Below, in pieces: positions 26,496 to 35,513 of a stretch of 64,000 bases of DNA. Under the pieces are notes generated by a model. That model was given only the letters and a program-made list of their open reading frames with translations. It had not been told where the DNA came from and searched no databases. The translations under genes and the position numbers were made by a program. The stretch is from Magnetococcales bacterium (GTDB lineage: Bacteria > Pseudomonadota > Magnetococcia > Magnetococcales > JADFYX01): contig PEAM01000011.1 in assembly GCA_002753565.1 (NCBI GenBank), forward strand, positions 59,917-123,916, written 5' to 3'. Position 1 is the first letter of the stretch; every line of letters begins with the position of its first letter.

Positions 26496-26975
26496 ATGAC
26501 CGAAGATGAGGTGATCCAGCGCATTGGTCAATTGACTAGAGCGTACTATCAGGATGATCAATACTCCTGTGCAGAGGCTATGGTCAAGGCTTTTGCCGAG
26601 GTGTTCAGGCCGGACATAACCGACAGCCAGTCTCTGGTGAGGTTGGCTACCCCTTTCAATGGGGGCTTTTCAGAACTGCAGCAGACCTGCGGTGTGTTGA
26701 CCGCCGGTCTGATGGCGATTGGCTTGGTGGCTGGTCGGGAAAAACCGGGTGATGAGGAGGCCAAAGAGGAGGCCTACACCCTGACCCAGGTTTACCATAA
26801 CCGCTTTATGGCTGCCGTCGGTACCGACTCCTGTAAGGCGTTGCTGGTTCGTTGGCAGGATCAGGGGGAGGGAAAGTGCCGCTGTAAGGATCACACTGTC
26901 GAGATGAGTCAGATGTTGGCCAAGACCATCTTGCAGATGGGGTTTCATGAGCTGACCCTGGATGAAGAGATATAA
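26496..26975 (+). CDS. C_GCAxxG_C_C family redox protein
   Basis: 159 residues; ATG 26496 with GAAGGTGA about 7 bases upstream. The family pattern is visible: YSCAEAM (Cys 1), TPFNGGFSELQQTCGVLTAGLMAIGL (Cys 2), then SCKALL and a closing CRCKDH Cys pair. These proteins are probably iron or redox cofactor binding and are common in anaerobes; the reaction is unknown. A GG-x-x pair replaces the usual GCAxxG block, since NGGFSE is seen where GCAGGT or similar is usual. It follows DUF2249, and both may act in the same redox process. Confidence 0.8.
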   Translation: MTEDEVIQRIGQLTRAYYQDDQYSCAEAMVKAFAEVFRPDITDSQSLVRLATPFNGGFSELQQTCGVLTAGLMAIGLVAGREKPGDEEAKEEAYTLTQVYHNRFMAAVGTDSCKALLVRWQDQGEGKCRCKDHTVEMSQMLAKTILQMGFHELTLDEEI

Positions 26976-27152
26976 ACACGACCTGCCACAGTTTCCTGCC
27001 CTCTTGGTGACGCTTGTTATTAAAGAGATGGACCGGTAGAGGGGATTTGGTTTAGAATGAGGGGAAGAGTAGCGACGGCCGGTTGGTTGGCGGGGCTTTA
27101 AGCTGAAACCGGGTCTATCTGATCCATTTTTTTCTCTGAGGATGAGTGCTTT

Positions 27153-30100
27153 ATGGCAACCTTTATCAATAAATTGAAACCCGGAAAAAAAGAGGTCAAG
27201 ACAGCCGGTGCAGAGGTTGCTGCCGGTGGAAATCTTTCTCAGACCCACCCCAAATTAGAGCCTAAACAGGTTGTTGCGCTCCCTAATGTTCTCACACCCA
27301 TCCAGATCAGCTCTCAGGGGTTGTCCTGTGACATCACCTACCAATCAGATCCGAGCAGCTATCGGGTTGTTCTGAAATCCAACAAGAAAATGGTCTCCGA
27401 CGAGCAGATCACCCCCACGGACCGCAAGAAAAAAGCGGTGACCGATTTTATGTTCAAAGGGCTGATCGGCATCCATTTTCACCCCTCAGGCATGTTGCTG
27501 GCTCTCGATCAAGAGGAGAATTTTCGGGGTGAGGCCCGCACCAACCAACCTCCCGCCGTTATTCTCTCTGCTCCGTATCCAGCCGGAGAGGAGGGGGTTA
27601 ACAGTCAACGGTTTGCCAATCTGGATCTCACCTTGTGTTCTGAGGAAAATCCTCTGCTGATCGCCCCCAACCATGGCAAGTTTCATATGTTGGTCAAGCC
27701 GGTCAAGGGGGAGTCCAATCAATGGGGGCTCTATCTCTCCAACCCTAAAGGGTACATCCGTGAGGATAGCCCGCCGGTTCTCTTCCTGGAGCCTTCAAAA
27801 AGTGTCATCATAGATCGACAGTTTTTCACCAGCCGGGCCTCCTCCGGTGATGGGGGAATTGATGCCCGAAATTGGAACAAGGCCATCATCGATCCGGTCA
27901 TGGTACGGTTGGTGGTGGATGAGGCGTCCCAGTTGATGGTTGAGGATATGTTTACCGTCTCTGGTCTGACCCTTCTTTTGGAGGATGGCAAACCCATAGC
28001 CTTGGGGGCGGCGGGTATTCGCAGTGCCCAGCAGGATGCTGCCCATAAAAAGCAGTTTGCCGATATGCTGCTCGCCGTCAGAAAAGAGACCCAGGATGAG
28101 GGGAATGAGCGTGGCATGGAGCATGCCTTGCTCAAGGATAGAAAACGGGTTTTGGCTGAGGTCAGAAAGGAGATTAAAAAGGTCAATCAGGATGGGGTCT
28201 CCAAACTGGCTTTGGAGTTAGCCGTCAAAGAGGTGCTGGCCCCCTTCTATGGTGGTGCCGGTGGAAGTGATTCTGCCATGACCGTCTCCCACCAGACTGT
28301 CAGCCTGCTCAACGCCGTCTCTGGTGAGATTGTTGGCTGGATAGAGGCCGATACCAGCCGGGCTTTGGCTGTTTCTGCTGTCGAAAAGGCCATTGAACAG
28401 TCTGCACCACTGCTACCCCGTGACGGTTTGGAAGAGGTGATGTCTCTGGAGTTACCCTCGGTTCAAGCCAACACCCTTGGGGGGAATAACAGTCTGTTTG
28501 GCAGTCTGGTCTCCAATGCCAAAAAAAATCTGACGGGCAAAAAGTTTGTTCGTGATATCAGGCAGATATCCAAGGACCTTCAGGCCTGTGAAGATAAGGA
28601 GCAGCAGCAGCAGATTGTTCAAAAGCTCGATGCCCTGGTTCGAAAAATGGTCCATGGCGTATTCGAAAAGACGCTGGTCAGCATTGCCGTCAAGGGTCAC
28701 CTGATTCAGACCGAGAAAGAGCGCCGGGAGGCCATGGGCTATGAACTTAAACAGGTTATTGAGGCCCCTCTGACCAGCCACGAGTTGGAAAATGTTCTCA
28801 AACGCTACGACTCCTATGCTCTTTTTATGGATCGGAGCTTTGATGATCGTCTGGAGCGCCCCTTGGATGCCCTTATTCAGGACTTTCAGCACGGTGCCAA
28901 TGACGATCAAGAGCGCAGCGTCTCCTCCAAGCCCTACCTCACCTACCTGATCGCCCTGCGGGCTTCCGGCGGGAAAATCAGTGCCAAAAGTGATAATACT
29001 CCGGCGGTCTCCAGTCTCCAGAGCCTGCCGGATGCCATTCCGGATATTTCCGTCCTGCAACCGGACCCTGCCGAACCCAGAGCGTTGGTTCGGATTATCC
29101 ATCGAGAAGGTGTGTTGCTGGAGTCTTCATTCAACCTGGCTCCCCGACCGCTACATGTTCCCGACGAGGTGCCCAACGGCCTCTGGTTTGCCGTAGAGGA
29201 TCTCTCTAAATTTATCATGGGCTACTATCTGACGGGAGAGTCGGCTCAAGCGAAAGATCGGCGGCAGAGCCAGGCTATCATTATTGCGTTGACTACCCAG
29301 ATTTTACTGAAAATTGCCAACTTTTTCCGTGACTACCACAAAATGCCAACCTCTGATGAGTGGGAGGGGATCGCTGAGGTTATCGGTCGAAGCAATCTGT
29401 TGCTGGAGACTGTGATTGGGGCCAACCCGGAAGATGAATTTTTGGAGATGCACAAAAGACCCGGACATCTCTCTGAAGACCCGCTGAACATCAAGCATGA
29501 GCTGCGGCGTATTATTGTTGAGTTGGAGAAGGACGGAATAGTTGACTTAGGCTCCTATCGATTTAAACAGCGGGTTCGCTCGTTTGCAGTTTCCGGGGCG
29601 GGAGAGGGAAGCCGGGTACTGCTACCCATCAAAATGTTGGCCAAGGGTGGGGTTTTCCTCATTCGGTCCAAGTATAACGATGTGACGTTTGAAAAATCGG
29701 TTCGTCTCAACCAAGACGATGATGAGGGGGTTACCAGCGTATTGATGAAGTCACCCCATGAGGATGATTTTACGCTGCAGACCAAAAAGGTGGTGACCAA
29801 GCGGTTGAGCAAGGCGGCTCTTTACAAGTTGGTCCATGCCATGCCTTTTTTCTCGCAATTTTCCATCTACGAAAAGACCAAGATTTCTGAGTACGATACC
29901 AGTTTCAAGCTCTACCACAAAGGGGATATCGTCCTGCGCCAGGAGAGCCAGGATATCGCCTTTTTTGTGGTGATCAAAGGCCATGTCAGGGCATTGAAGC
30001 GTGGGTCGGATTTAACCAAATATGGACCGGGAGAGATGTTCGGTGAAATGGCTTTTCTGACCAACCGCCCCCAGGTTATGACGGTAGAAACCCTGACCAA

Positions 30101-30749
30101 TGTGTTGGTGTTGCGGGTGGATCAGGAGATGTTTGCCCAGTTGGGACCCGAGAGCCGGGAAAAGTTTAAAAACCACATTATCGATCGGCAGGTTCGCAGT
30201 CTGGCCGAGGCGACCAACAGCATGCAGACAAAAAGTCAGAATTGGGGTGATGAGGCTCCAAAATCGACCACGGTTAAACCTCCATCCCACACCAACATAG
30301 AGGGGGAAGTGGCGAAGATTGAGCGTGAAAAAGCCGTTGAGATGATTGATAACTTAACCTTTTTTGACCAATTTTCCACCTTTGAAAAGCGTCGGATTAT
30401 CGCCTTTTTCACCAGCTTTAGAAGCTATAAACCCAACGGCGAGATTATTCGGGAGGGGATGACAGACAACTCTTTTTTCATTCTAATCGAGGGAGAGGTT
30501 CAGGTCATCAAAGGGGAGTCGACCATTATCGTCAGCTTTGGCCCTGGAGAATTTTTTGGCGAGATGGCCTTTCTAACCAACGAGGCCCGTACCACCAGTG
30601 TTCGAAGCAAGGGGGATGTACTGGCCTTGCGGTTGGACTCCAAGTTGATCGACCGGCTTGGACCGGAGATTCGGGAAAAAATCAAAGACCAGTTTATTAC
30701 CAAGTTGACCGATAGGCTGGTGAAGACATTGAGCCTTTTGTCGCAGTGA
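27153..30749 (+). CDS. Large protein with two C-terminal cyclic-nucleotide-binding domains
   Basis: 1198 residues. The first ~890 are not recognised: a Lys-rich start, beta-rich blocks, then long Lys/Glu-rich helical segments (about 290-600), with no signal peptide or membrane span. CNB domain 1 begins at MPFFSQFSIYEK (~896) and CNB domain 2 at LTFFDQFSTFEK (~1067). Each has a phosphate-binding cassette: FGEMAFLTNRPQVMTVET in the first, FGEMAFLTNEARTTSVRS in the second. The Arg that contacts the cyclic-nucleotide phosphate is present only in the second (EARTTS); the first has Gln, so it may not bind nucleotide or may bind something else. No enzymatic output domain is seen. It is probably a cytoplasmic cAMP/cGMP-responsive scaffold or regulator. 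Confidence 0.78.
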   Translation: MATFINKLKPGKKEVKTAGAEVAAGGNLSQTHPKLEPKQVVALPNVLTPIQISSQGLSCDITYQSDPSSYRVVLKSNKKMVSDEQITPTDRKKKAVTDFMFKGLIGIHFHPSGMLLALDQEENFRGEARTNQPPAVILSAPYPAGEEGVNSQRFANLDLTLCSEENPLLIAPNHGKFHMLVKPVKGESNQWGLYLSNPKGYIREDSPPVLFLEPSKSVIIDRQFFTSRASSGDGGIDARNWNKAIIDPVMVRLVVDEASQLMVEDMFTVSGLTLLLEDGKPIALGAAGIRSAQQDAAHKKQFADMLLAVRKETQDEGNERGMEHALLKDRKRVLAEVRKEIKKVNQDGVSKLALELAVKEVLAPFYGGAGGSDSAMTVSHQTVSLLNAVSGEIVGWIEADTSRALAVSAVEKAIEQSAPLLPRDGLEEVMSLELPSVQANTLGGNNSLFGSLVSNAKKNLTGKKFVRDIRQISKDLQACEDKEQQQQIVQKLDALVRKMVHGVFEKTLVSIAVKGHLIQTEKERREAMGYELKQVIEAPLTSHELENVLKRYDSYALFMDRSFDDRLERPLDALIQDFQHGANDDQERSVSSKPYLTYLIALRASGGKISAKSDNTPAVSSLQSLPDAIPDISVLQPDPAEPRALVRIIHREGVLLESSFNLAPRPLHVPDEVPNGLWFAVEDLSKFIMGYYLTGESAQAKDRRQSQAIIIALTTQILLKIANFFRDYHKMPTSDEWEGIAEVIGRSNLLLETVIGANPEDEFLEMHKRPGHLSEDPLNIKHELRRIIVELEKDGIVDLGSYRFKQRVRSFAVSGAGEGSRVLLPIKMLAKGGVFLIRSKYNDVTFEKSVRLNQDDDEGVTSVLMKSPHEDDFTLQTKKVVTKRLSKAALYKLVHAMPFFSQFSIYEKTKISEYDTSFKLYHKGDIVLRQESQDIAFFVVIKGHVRALKRGSDLTKYGPGEMFGEMAFLTNRPQVMTVETLTNVLVLRVDQEMFAQLGPESREKFKNHIIDRQVRSLAEATNSMQTKSQNWGDEAPKSTTVKPPSHTNIEGEVAKIEREKAVEMIDNLTFFDQFSTFEKRRIIAFFTSFRSYKPNGEIIREGMTDNSFFILIEGEVQVIKGESTIIVSFGPGEFFGEMAFLTNEARTTSVRSKGDVLALRLDSKLIDRLGPEIREKIKDQFITKLTDRLVKTLSLLSQ

Positions 30750-30891
30750 GTGTTGGTGTCTGAAAAAAACAGCTGGGTGTGTCAAGCTTCTGGCGATGGC
30801 TGGCAGGGGTTGGGGTTGGTGTGAGTTGGTGTGCCTCTTTCTTGTTGAAAGATAAGTAAAAAATATTTTGGCCTGTTTGGTGCTGTAGTTT

Positions 30892-30916
30892 CTCCAATGT
30901 TCTTTTTTCATTGGAG
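30892..30916 (+). promoter_or_regulatory. Hairpin sequestering a ribosome binding site
   Basis: CTCCAATG (30892-30899) is a perfect 8-bp complement of CATTGGAG (30909-30916), with a 9-base T-rich loop. The GGAG of the right arm is the Shine-Dalgarno of the gene starting at 30925, so in mRNA the binding site would be paired and translation repressed. The same right arm also contains the -GTG- of an earlier in-frame start. The effect is inferred from pairing alone. Confidence 0.5.
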
Positions 30917-30924
30917 TGCTGCCG

Positions 30925-31122
30925 ATGTTGGATCCCGCTTTAGCCACCCAGATACTTACCCGGCCAAACCCATTAGTCAGGGTTGCAAGAGCAGGCAATC
31001 TTTCCGATGCCATGAGCAAAAACAGAAACAACCGTATAGAAGATCGTACCTTTGAGATGGTTCTGGGGCAGATCGAACGGCAGATGCAACTCCGTCGGAG
31101 TGGTGCTGTTCCTGGCCTCTGA
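30925..31122 (+). CDS. Hypothetical 65-residue protein under hairpin control
   Basis: ATG 30925 has GGAGTG (30913-30918) six bases upstream; the GTG at 30916 is in frame but lies inside the binding site. The product has an amphipathic start, a basic middle (SKNRNNRIEDRTFEMVLGQIERQMQLRRSG) and no membrane span. No family is recognised. The gene stands alone between the double-CNB gene and yjbQ. The binding site lies in the right arm of an 8-bp hairpin (30892-30916), suggesting translational control. Confidence 0.5.
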   Translation: MLDPALATQILTRPNPLVRVARAGNLSDAMSKNRNNRIEDRTFEMVLGQIERQMQLRRSGAVPGL

Positions 31123-31200
31123 TGGTCTGGGATTTGTCCCAATTTGGTTTAGAATCTCTATTTTATGACGGCAACCAATGGCAAGAGATGATGCAGGCTC

Positions 31201-31620
31201 ATGAGACAAGCCCAAACGACATTTCAGATCAGCACATCCGGACAGAGGCTCTATGAGATCACCGATGAGGTGAAAAGGTGGCTAGCTAAAGAGCCAGTAG
31301 GGATAGGGATTGTCACCCTGTTTTGCTGTCACACATCAGCCAGTTTAACCATTCAGGAAAATGCCGACTCGGACGTATTGCGGGATCTACAGCAATTCTA
31401 CTCTCGTCTGGTGCCCGAAAACGCCTCTTGGTATCGGCACACCTGTGAAGGGCCGGATGATATGCCGGCCCATATCAAGGGGAGTTTGACCGATGTCTCC
31501 CTCTCCATTCCGGTCACGGATGGAGGGATGGTTTTGGGGGTCTGGCAGGGGATCTATCTTTTTGAACATCGGCTCAGGCCGCATAGCCGCAAGGTGGTTG
31601 CCCACTACCAGGGAGTGTGA
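31201..31620 (+). CDS. yjbQ: YjbQ family protein (UPF0047)
   Basis: 139 residues, the usual length. The family blocks are present: TLFCCHTSASLTIQENADSDVLRDL, HTCEGPDDMPAHIKGSLTDVSLSIPV and the terminal GVWQGIYLFEHR, including the conserved His and Asp residues thought to bind metal. Members were given a secondary thiamine-phosphate-synthase label from complementation, but the natural reaction is uncertain. The gene converges on the response-regulator phosphatase (stops 6 bases apart) and follows the 65-residue gene by 78 bases. Confidence 0.95.
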   Translation: MRQAQTTFQISTSGQRLYEITDEVKRWLAKEPVGIGIVTLFCCHTSASLTIQENADSDVLRDLQQFYSRLVPENASWYRHTCEGPDDMPAHIKGSLTDVSLSIPVTDGGMVLGVWQGIYLFEHRLRPHSRKVVAHYQGV

Positions 31621-31626
31621 TTGTCC

Positions 31627-32760
31627 TTAGCAGGTTAGTTCGATCATGGTCTCATCGTCACTCTGCTCCCGACCAGAACGGTAGTCATCCAGCGCTTTTT
31701 TGAGGGTATCCAGGGGGGCGTGGTGTTGGATCATCTCCGAAATTTTCTTCTCAAATTTTTCTGGCCCCAACATCTCCTCTTCACTGTTTTTCTCCTCCAC
31801 AAAACCATCGGTATAGGCAAAAATACGGTCACCGGGCCTGACGTTAATCTGTGTGCCGGGTTTGTCTGGTTGGTTGAGTATGCCACGGGCAAAGTGGCTT
31901 GATGTTACCCGTTCTACCAGGGCTTCATCCCGAAAAATTAGAATGTCAGGAAGGCTGCAGTTCCAGACGGTCAGACGGTTTTTTTCTCGGTTAAGCTCCA
32001 GAAATCCAGCTGCCATGAACATGCCTGATGGGGTTTTTTGGTAGAGTTTCTGGTTGATTTCAGTCAAAATTTCCTGCCCGGAAAACCCTTTGCGGGTCAT
32101 GGCATAGAAGATATCCGATGTGACCGGCCCCCCAATGGCAGCCGGTAAGCCGTGACCGGTAAAATCTCCCAGGAGAACATGCTGTGTTTTGTCGGGTCGC
32201 AGGGCAGAGAGAATCATATCTCCACACATGGTTTCCACCGGGTTGAGCAGGGTTTTTAGATGGGTGGGGTTGTACCATAACGAGTCACGCATCCGTGTGA
32301 TAATCTCTTCGATAAACAGTTTTTCAGCATTGAGCCGATCCCGATGGGAGCGGACCTCTTTATGGGTAAATTTTTGGTCTAGAAGCAGCCTGACCCGCTG
32401 GAGAAGCACCGCCCAGTTAATGGGTTTGGCAATGTACTCCTGTGCACCTGCCTCAAAGGCGGCATTGACATGATCCTCGCCATCCAAGGCAGTGATCATA
32501 ATCACCGGGGTCTCTTCGCCCAGAGGGTGACTCTTGATCAACTGACAGGTCTGCAACCCACCCATAACCGGCATGACCCCATCCAGCAGGACAAGGTCGG
32601 GACTGTAGGCCTTGAAAAGAGTGACCGCCTCTTTGCCATCGACAGCGGTCATCACCCGATAGTCACAAGACTCCAAAGTGGCGGCCAGGGCCTCCAGCAT
32701 AAACTGGTCATCATCGGCGATGAGAATGAGGGAGGATCTGTTTTCTCGAATAGCGCTCAT
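31627..32760 (-). CDS. Response regulator with C-terminal SpoIIE-type phosphatase
   Basis: 377 residues. The N-terminal receiver (about 10-130) has the acidic DDDQF pocket, phospho-Asp in DLVLLDGVMPVMGG and Lys in YIAKPINW. A linker helix leads to a PP2C-like SpoIIE domain (about 175-375) with GDFTGHGLPAAIGG and FAYTDGFVEEKN, the metal Asp and the Gly-rich blocks of RsbU-like phosphatases. Such proteins dephosphorylate anti-sigma-factor antagonists. No anti-sigma or antagonist gene is beside it. It follows the cobalamin cluster by 74 bases on the same strand, but is likely unrelated. Confidence 0.92.
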   Translation of the reverse strand: MSAIRENRSSLILIADDDQFMLEALAATLESCDYRVMTAVDGKEAVTLFKAYSPDLVLLDGVMPVMGGLQTCQLIKSHPLGEETPVIMITALDGEDHVNAAFEAGAQEYIAKPINWAVLLQRVRLLLDQKFTHKEVRSHRDRLNAEKLFIEEIITRMRDSLWYNPTHLKTLLNPVETMCGDMILSALRPDKTQHVLLGDFTGHGLPAAIGGPVTSDIFYAMTRKGFSGQEILTEINQKLYQKTPSGMFMAAGFLELNREKNRLTVWNCSLPDILIFRDEALVERVTSSHFARGILNQPDKPGTQINVRPGDRIFAYTDGFVEEKNSEEEMLGPEKFEKKISEMIQHHAPLDTLKKALDDYRSGREQSDDETMIELTC

Positions 32761-32834
32761 AAAGAGGATGATCCATCATCTGGGTTGGTAATTCAATAGA
32801 AAGAGCGGTGTTGGCACTGTTCTGCTTGAAGAAG

Positions 32835-33614
32835 CTACCGTATCGAATCAAGACCATATTTTTCCGTATAGCCTCTGGGGGTCACCATAACTCCTTCTTT
32901 AATAAAGCTTTGGGAGTTGCCTATCAGGAGAGTGGTCTGCATGCCGATCTCCAGAGTGGTCATCTGGGCCAGATTGGTGAGGAGGGTCCTCTCTTTATCC
33001 CGAAAAGCGGCATTGACCACGGCGACCGGTGTTTCGGGGCTGCGATGGGAGAGAAAAATTCGTTGAGCCTCCAAAATATGTTGAACCCGCTTGCCGCTCT
33101 TGGGGTTATAGAGGGCGGTGACAAAGTCGGCTTGAGCAGCGGCCTCCAGCCGTTTTTCTATGACCGACCAGGGGGTCATCAGGTCGGAGAGGGAGATGGC
33201 GCAAAAGTCATGGGTTAACGGAGCGCCAACCAGAGAGGCGCAGGCGCTCAGAGCGGTAATGCCGGGGATTACCTCGACTTCGATCCCCTCTCGTGGGTTC
33301 CAACCGGCGTGCAGAAGCACCTCATAGGCGGGACCAGCCATACCATAGATACCCACATCACCAGAAGAGATAAGGGCAACCCGCTCTCCCGACATCGCCA
33401 GTTGGCAGGCCTGGGTACAGCGCTCCAACTCCTGACGCATACGGCTCCCCATAATCTGTTTGTCGGCAATCAGCTCTTCAATCAATTGAAGATAGGTTTT
33501 ATAACCCACCACCACCTGTGCCTCTTCAATGGCCTCCAAGGCTCGGCCGGTCATGGTCTTTTGGCTACCGGGACCGATGCTGATCAGATAGAGTTTTCCC
33601 TGGGGGTTGTTCAT
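32835..33614 (-). CDS. cbiH: Precorrin-3B/cobalt-precorrin-3 C17-methyltransferase
   Basis: 259 residues from ATG 33614, which lies 4 bases after the cbiG stop; the longer frame upstream reads through cbiG sequence. The tetrapyrrole-methylase hallmarks are KLYLISIGPGSQKTMTGRAL at the start and GERVALISSGDVGIYGMAGP (GDPxxY-like site) at ~75-95, followed by VEVIPGITALSACASLVGAPL. It makes the C17 methylation with ring contraction. In the cobalt-early route this is CbiH. Genes upstream are cbiG, cbiL and so on; the transcript ends here. Confidence 0.94.
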   Translation of the reverse strand: MNNPQGKLYLISIGPGSQKTMTGRALEAIEEAQVVVGYKTYLQLIEELIADKQIMGSRMRQELERCTQACQLAMSGERVALISSGDVGIYGMAGPAYEVLLHAGWNPREGIEVEVIPGITALSACASLVGAPLTHDFCAISLSDLMTPWSVIEKRLEAAAQADFVTALYNPKSGKRVQHILEAQRIFLSHRSPETPVAVVNAAFRDKERTLLTNLAQMTTLEIGMQTTLLIGNSQSFIKEGVMVTPRGYTEKYGLDSIR

Positions 33615-33618
33615 GGTG

Positions 33619-34755
33619 TCATCTTTCCATGGGGGTGCTGGGTTGGGTAGGGGTGAGGGCCAGAGAGATGGTGGCATTTTTTTGGTCGGAACCTTTGAAA
33701 GGATATTTTTCAACCAAAAGGTCGCTGGCATCGGTCTTTGCCGCCAACAGAGCGGCAGCCTCTGAAACCGAGGGAGTTCCGGTATAACGACGCACTGTCT
33801 CTGAGGGGTTGGGGGTTGACACCGTGGCCAACTGGCTGGCCGGATAGAGTATCAGTTCTCTGTTTAACTGATCGGCTAATGCCAACATACCCACCTCATC
33901 CCCCTTGATATCGATGGTGGCCAAAGATTGTATATCCTCAACCTGAAGGTGGTATAGGGCCAGGGCCTGCTCCAGTGCCTGTTGGATGGTGGCCAGGGAG
34001 GTGCCTCGATCACACCCCAGCCCGACACAAAAGGGGCGGCCCTGTCCTTTGGGGGGGCGATAGACCACCAGGGACTCTGGCCACCGGGCGGCTATCTCTG
34101 GGGGGATGGGCTGGTGGGTTATCCATAACAGGGCTTTGTGCTGGCTTGGGTCTGCTTGTGCCACGTCGTCGAGGAGGATCAGGTTGTTGGCCAGGGGGGT
34201 GAAAGGGGTTTTCCACCGTGGAGTGCCGCACTCTTGAACAATGGCAACCGGCAGGCCATTGACCACCTGGGCTGCCGTGCGGATTAAGCTGTGGGGGTCT
34301 GCTTCAATCTGCCAGCCCAGCTCTCTGCCCAGAAGGTCCACTGCCAGGGTACCGATGCTGTCGGAGGCGGTGGTGATAACGGGCAGTGCGCCGAGAATCT
34401 GGGCAACCTCTTGGGCATATTGGTTGGCGCCGCCCAAATGGCCAGAGAGAACAGGGATGACAAAACGGGCCATCTCATCAATGGCAAGGATAGCCGGATC
34501 TTCCCGCTTGGAGCGCAAATAGGGGGCAGAGAGTCGGACGACAGCCCCCAGAGCGCAAAAAAAACAGAGGGGGCTATGGTTCTCCAGCAATGTCTGAATA
34601 TGTCCTCGTAACGGAGGGTCTATGGGGTTGAAAGGGGTCTGCAACGCTTCACCCCAAGGGTTGAGGATAAACAGTTCGGCATCGGGCCACGCGTTAGCCA
34701 GCCGGGCGGCGTGTTGGGCGCCCCGACGGGTAATGGCGATTAAGGCGGGTTTCAT
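33619..34755 (-). CDS. cbiG: Cobalt-precorrin-5A hydrolase
   Basis: 378 residues. Blocks typical of CbiG: ALIAITRRGAQHAARL at the start, LCFFCALGAVVRLSAPYLRSK and DPAILAIDEMARFVIPVLSGHLGGANQYAQ in the middle, and VGLGCDRGTSLATIQQAL near the C-terminal domain. It opens the delta-lactone of cobalt-precorrin-5A and releases acetaldehyde. The start overlaps the cbiL stop by 4 bases (ATGA). CbiG is specific for the cobalt-early route, so it helps classify this cluster as anaerobic-type. Confidence 0.94.
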   Translation of the reverse strand: MKPALIAITRRGAQHAARLANAWPDAELFILNPWGEALQTPFNPIDPPLRGHIQTLLENHSPLCFFCALGAVVRLSAPYLRSKREDPAILAIDEMARFVIPVLSGHLGGANQYAQEVAQILGALPVITTASDSIGTLAVDLLGRELGWQIEADPHSLIRTAAQVVNGLPVAIVQECGTPRWKTPFTPLANNLILLDDVAQADPSQHKALLWITHQPIPPEIAARWPESLVVYRPPKGQGRPFCVGLGCDRGTSLATIQQALEQALALYHLQVEDIQSLATIDIKGDEVGMLALADQLNRELILYPASQLATVSTPNPSETVRRYTGTPSVSEAAALLAAKTDASDLLVEKYPFKGSDQKNATISLALTPTQPSTPMER

Positions 34756-35513
34756 TCTCGGTTTCCCAGGTTGGCCTCGCCATCGTTACAGTGGATGATC
34801 ATTAAAGAGAGATAGTTGACATCCTCCCCCCTCAACAGATTCACATCGGTAATCAGCCGCTCATCAGGAGAGCCGGCCCGTTCGACAAAGACCGCTTTAT
34901 GGCTTAATTGACGGGTCTCAAGGAGGGATAACACTTTGTCGAGAACCGGTCTGATTTTGAGAAGGACGACTGTCTCAAAGTCGGTCAACAGGGTATCGAT
35001 TCGTGCCATACCCACCGTGGCGGGAACAATCGCCAGGGTTTGATCTCCCTCACACAACCCTTTTTGGTGGAGAGCGGCACCAGCCAGGGGAGATGAGACA
35101 CCGGGAATAATCTCCACCATCACCTGAGGGTCCATGGCCAGGATGGTCCGTTGCAGATGACCAAAGGTAGCAAAAAAAGAGGCGTCACCTTCAATAAGAA
35201 AGACAACGTCCAACCCCTTGTTGAGGGTGGCAAGCACCTTCTGAGCCGCTATCGACCAGTTACGTGCCAGGATAACGGCATCACGGGTCATGGGAAAATC
35301 CAGGGGGAGGGTGCATGAAGGTGGGGTGAGGCCGGCCCGCTCGACAATGGCACGGGCATAGCCACCCCCCTCTTTTCGGCTGATGGGCCAAGCCCAACAG
35401 GGGGCGCTCTTCAAGGCGTCCCAGGCCCGTCGGGTAATCAATCCCGGATCACCCGGACCCAAGGAGGCGGCAATCAGCCGGCCCTGTTTGGTTGTATGGT
35501 TTGCCGTATTCAT
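34752..35513 (-). CDS. cbiL: Precorrin-2/cobalt-precorrin-2 C20-methyltransferase
   Basis: 253 residues from ATG 35513, which overlaps the cbiET stop by 4 bases; the longer open frame reads antisense to cbiET. The tetrapyrrole-methylase core shows RLIAASLGPGDPGLITRRAW and VVFLIEGDASFFATFGH, then VEIIPGVSSPLAGAALHQ. It adds the methyl group at C20. The N-terminal half is a little unusual (CWAWPISRKEGGGY where most have a P-loop-like GxGPxx continuation), but the order and neighbours fit CbiL. The family length is about 230-250. Confidence 0.9.
   Translation of the reverse strand: MNTANHTTKQGRLIAASLGPGDPGLITRRAWDALKSAPCWAWPISRKEGGGYARAIVERAGLTPPSCTLPLDFPMTRDAVILARNWSIAAQKVLATLNKGLDVVFLIEGDASFFATFGHLQRTILAMDPQVMVEIIPGVSSPLAGAALHQKGLCEGDQTLAIVPATVGMARIDTLLTDFETVVLLKIRPVLDKVLSLLETRQLSHKAVFVERAGSPDERLITDVNLLRGEDVNYLSLMIIHCNDGEANLGNRE

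Noticed and set aside
30870..30883. Possible sigma-54 promoter (GG-N10-GC) before the 65-residue gene
   Set aside because: Only the invariant bases match; the transcript start would fall inside the hairpin left arm, which conflicts with the more striking structure.
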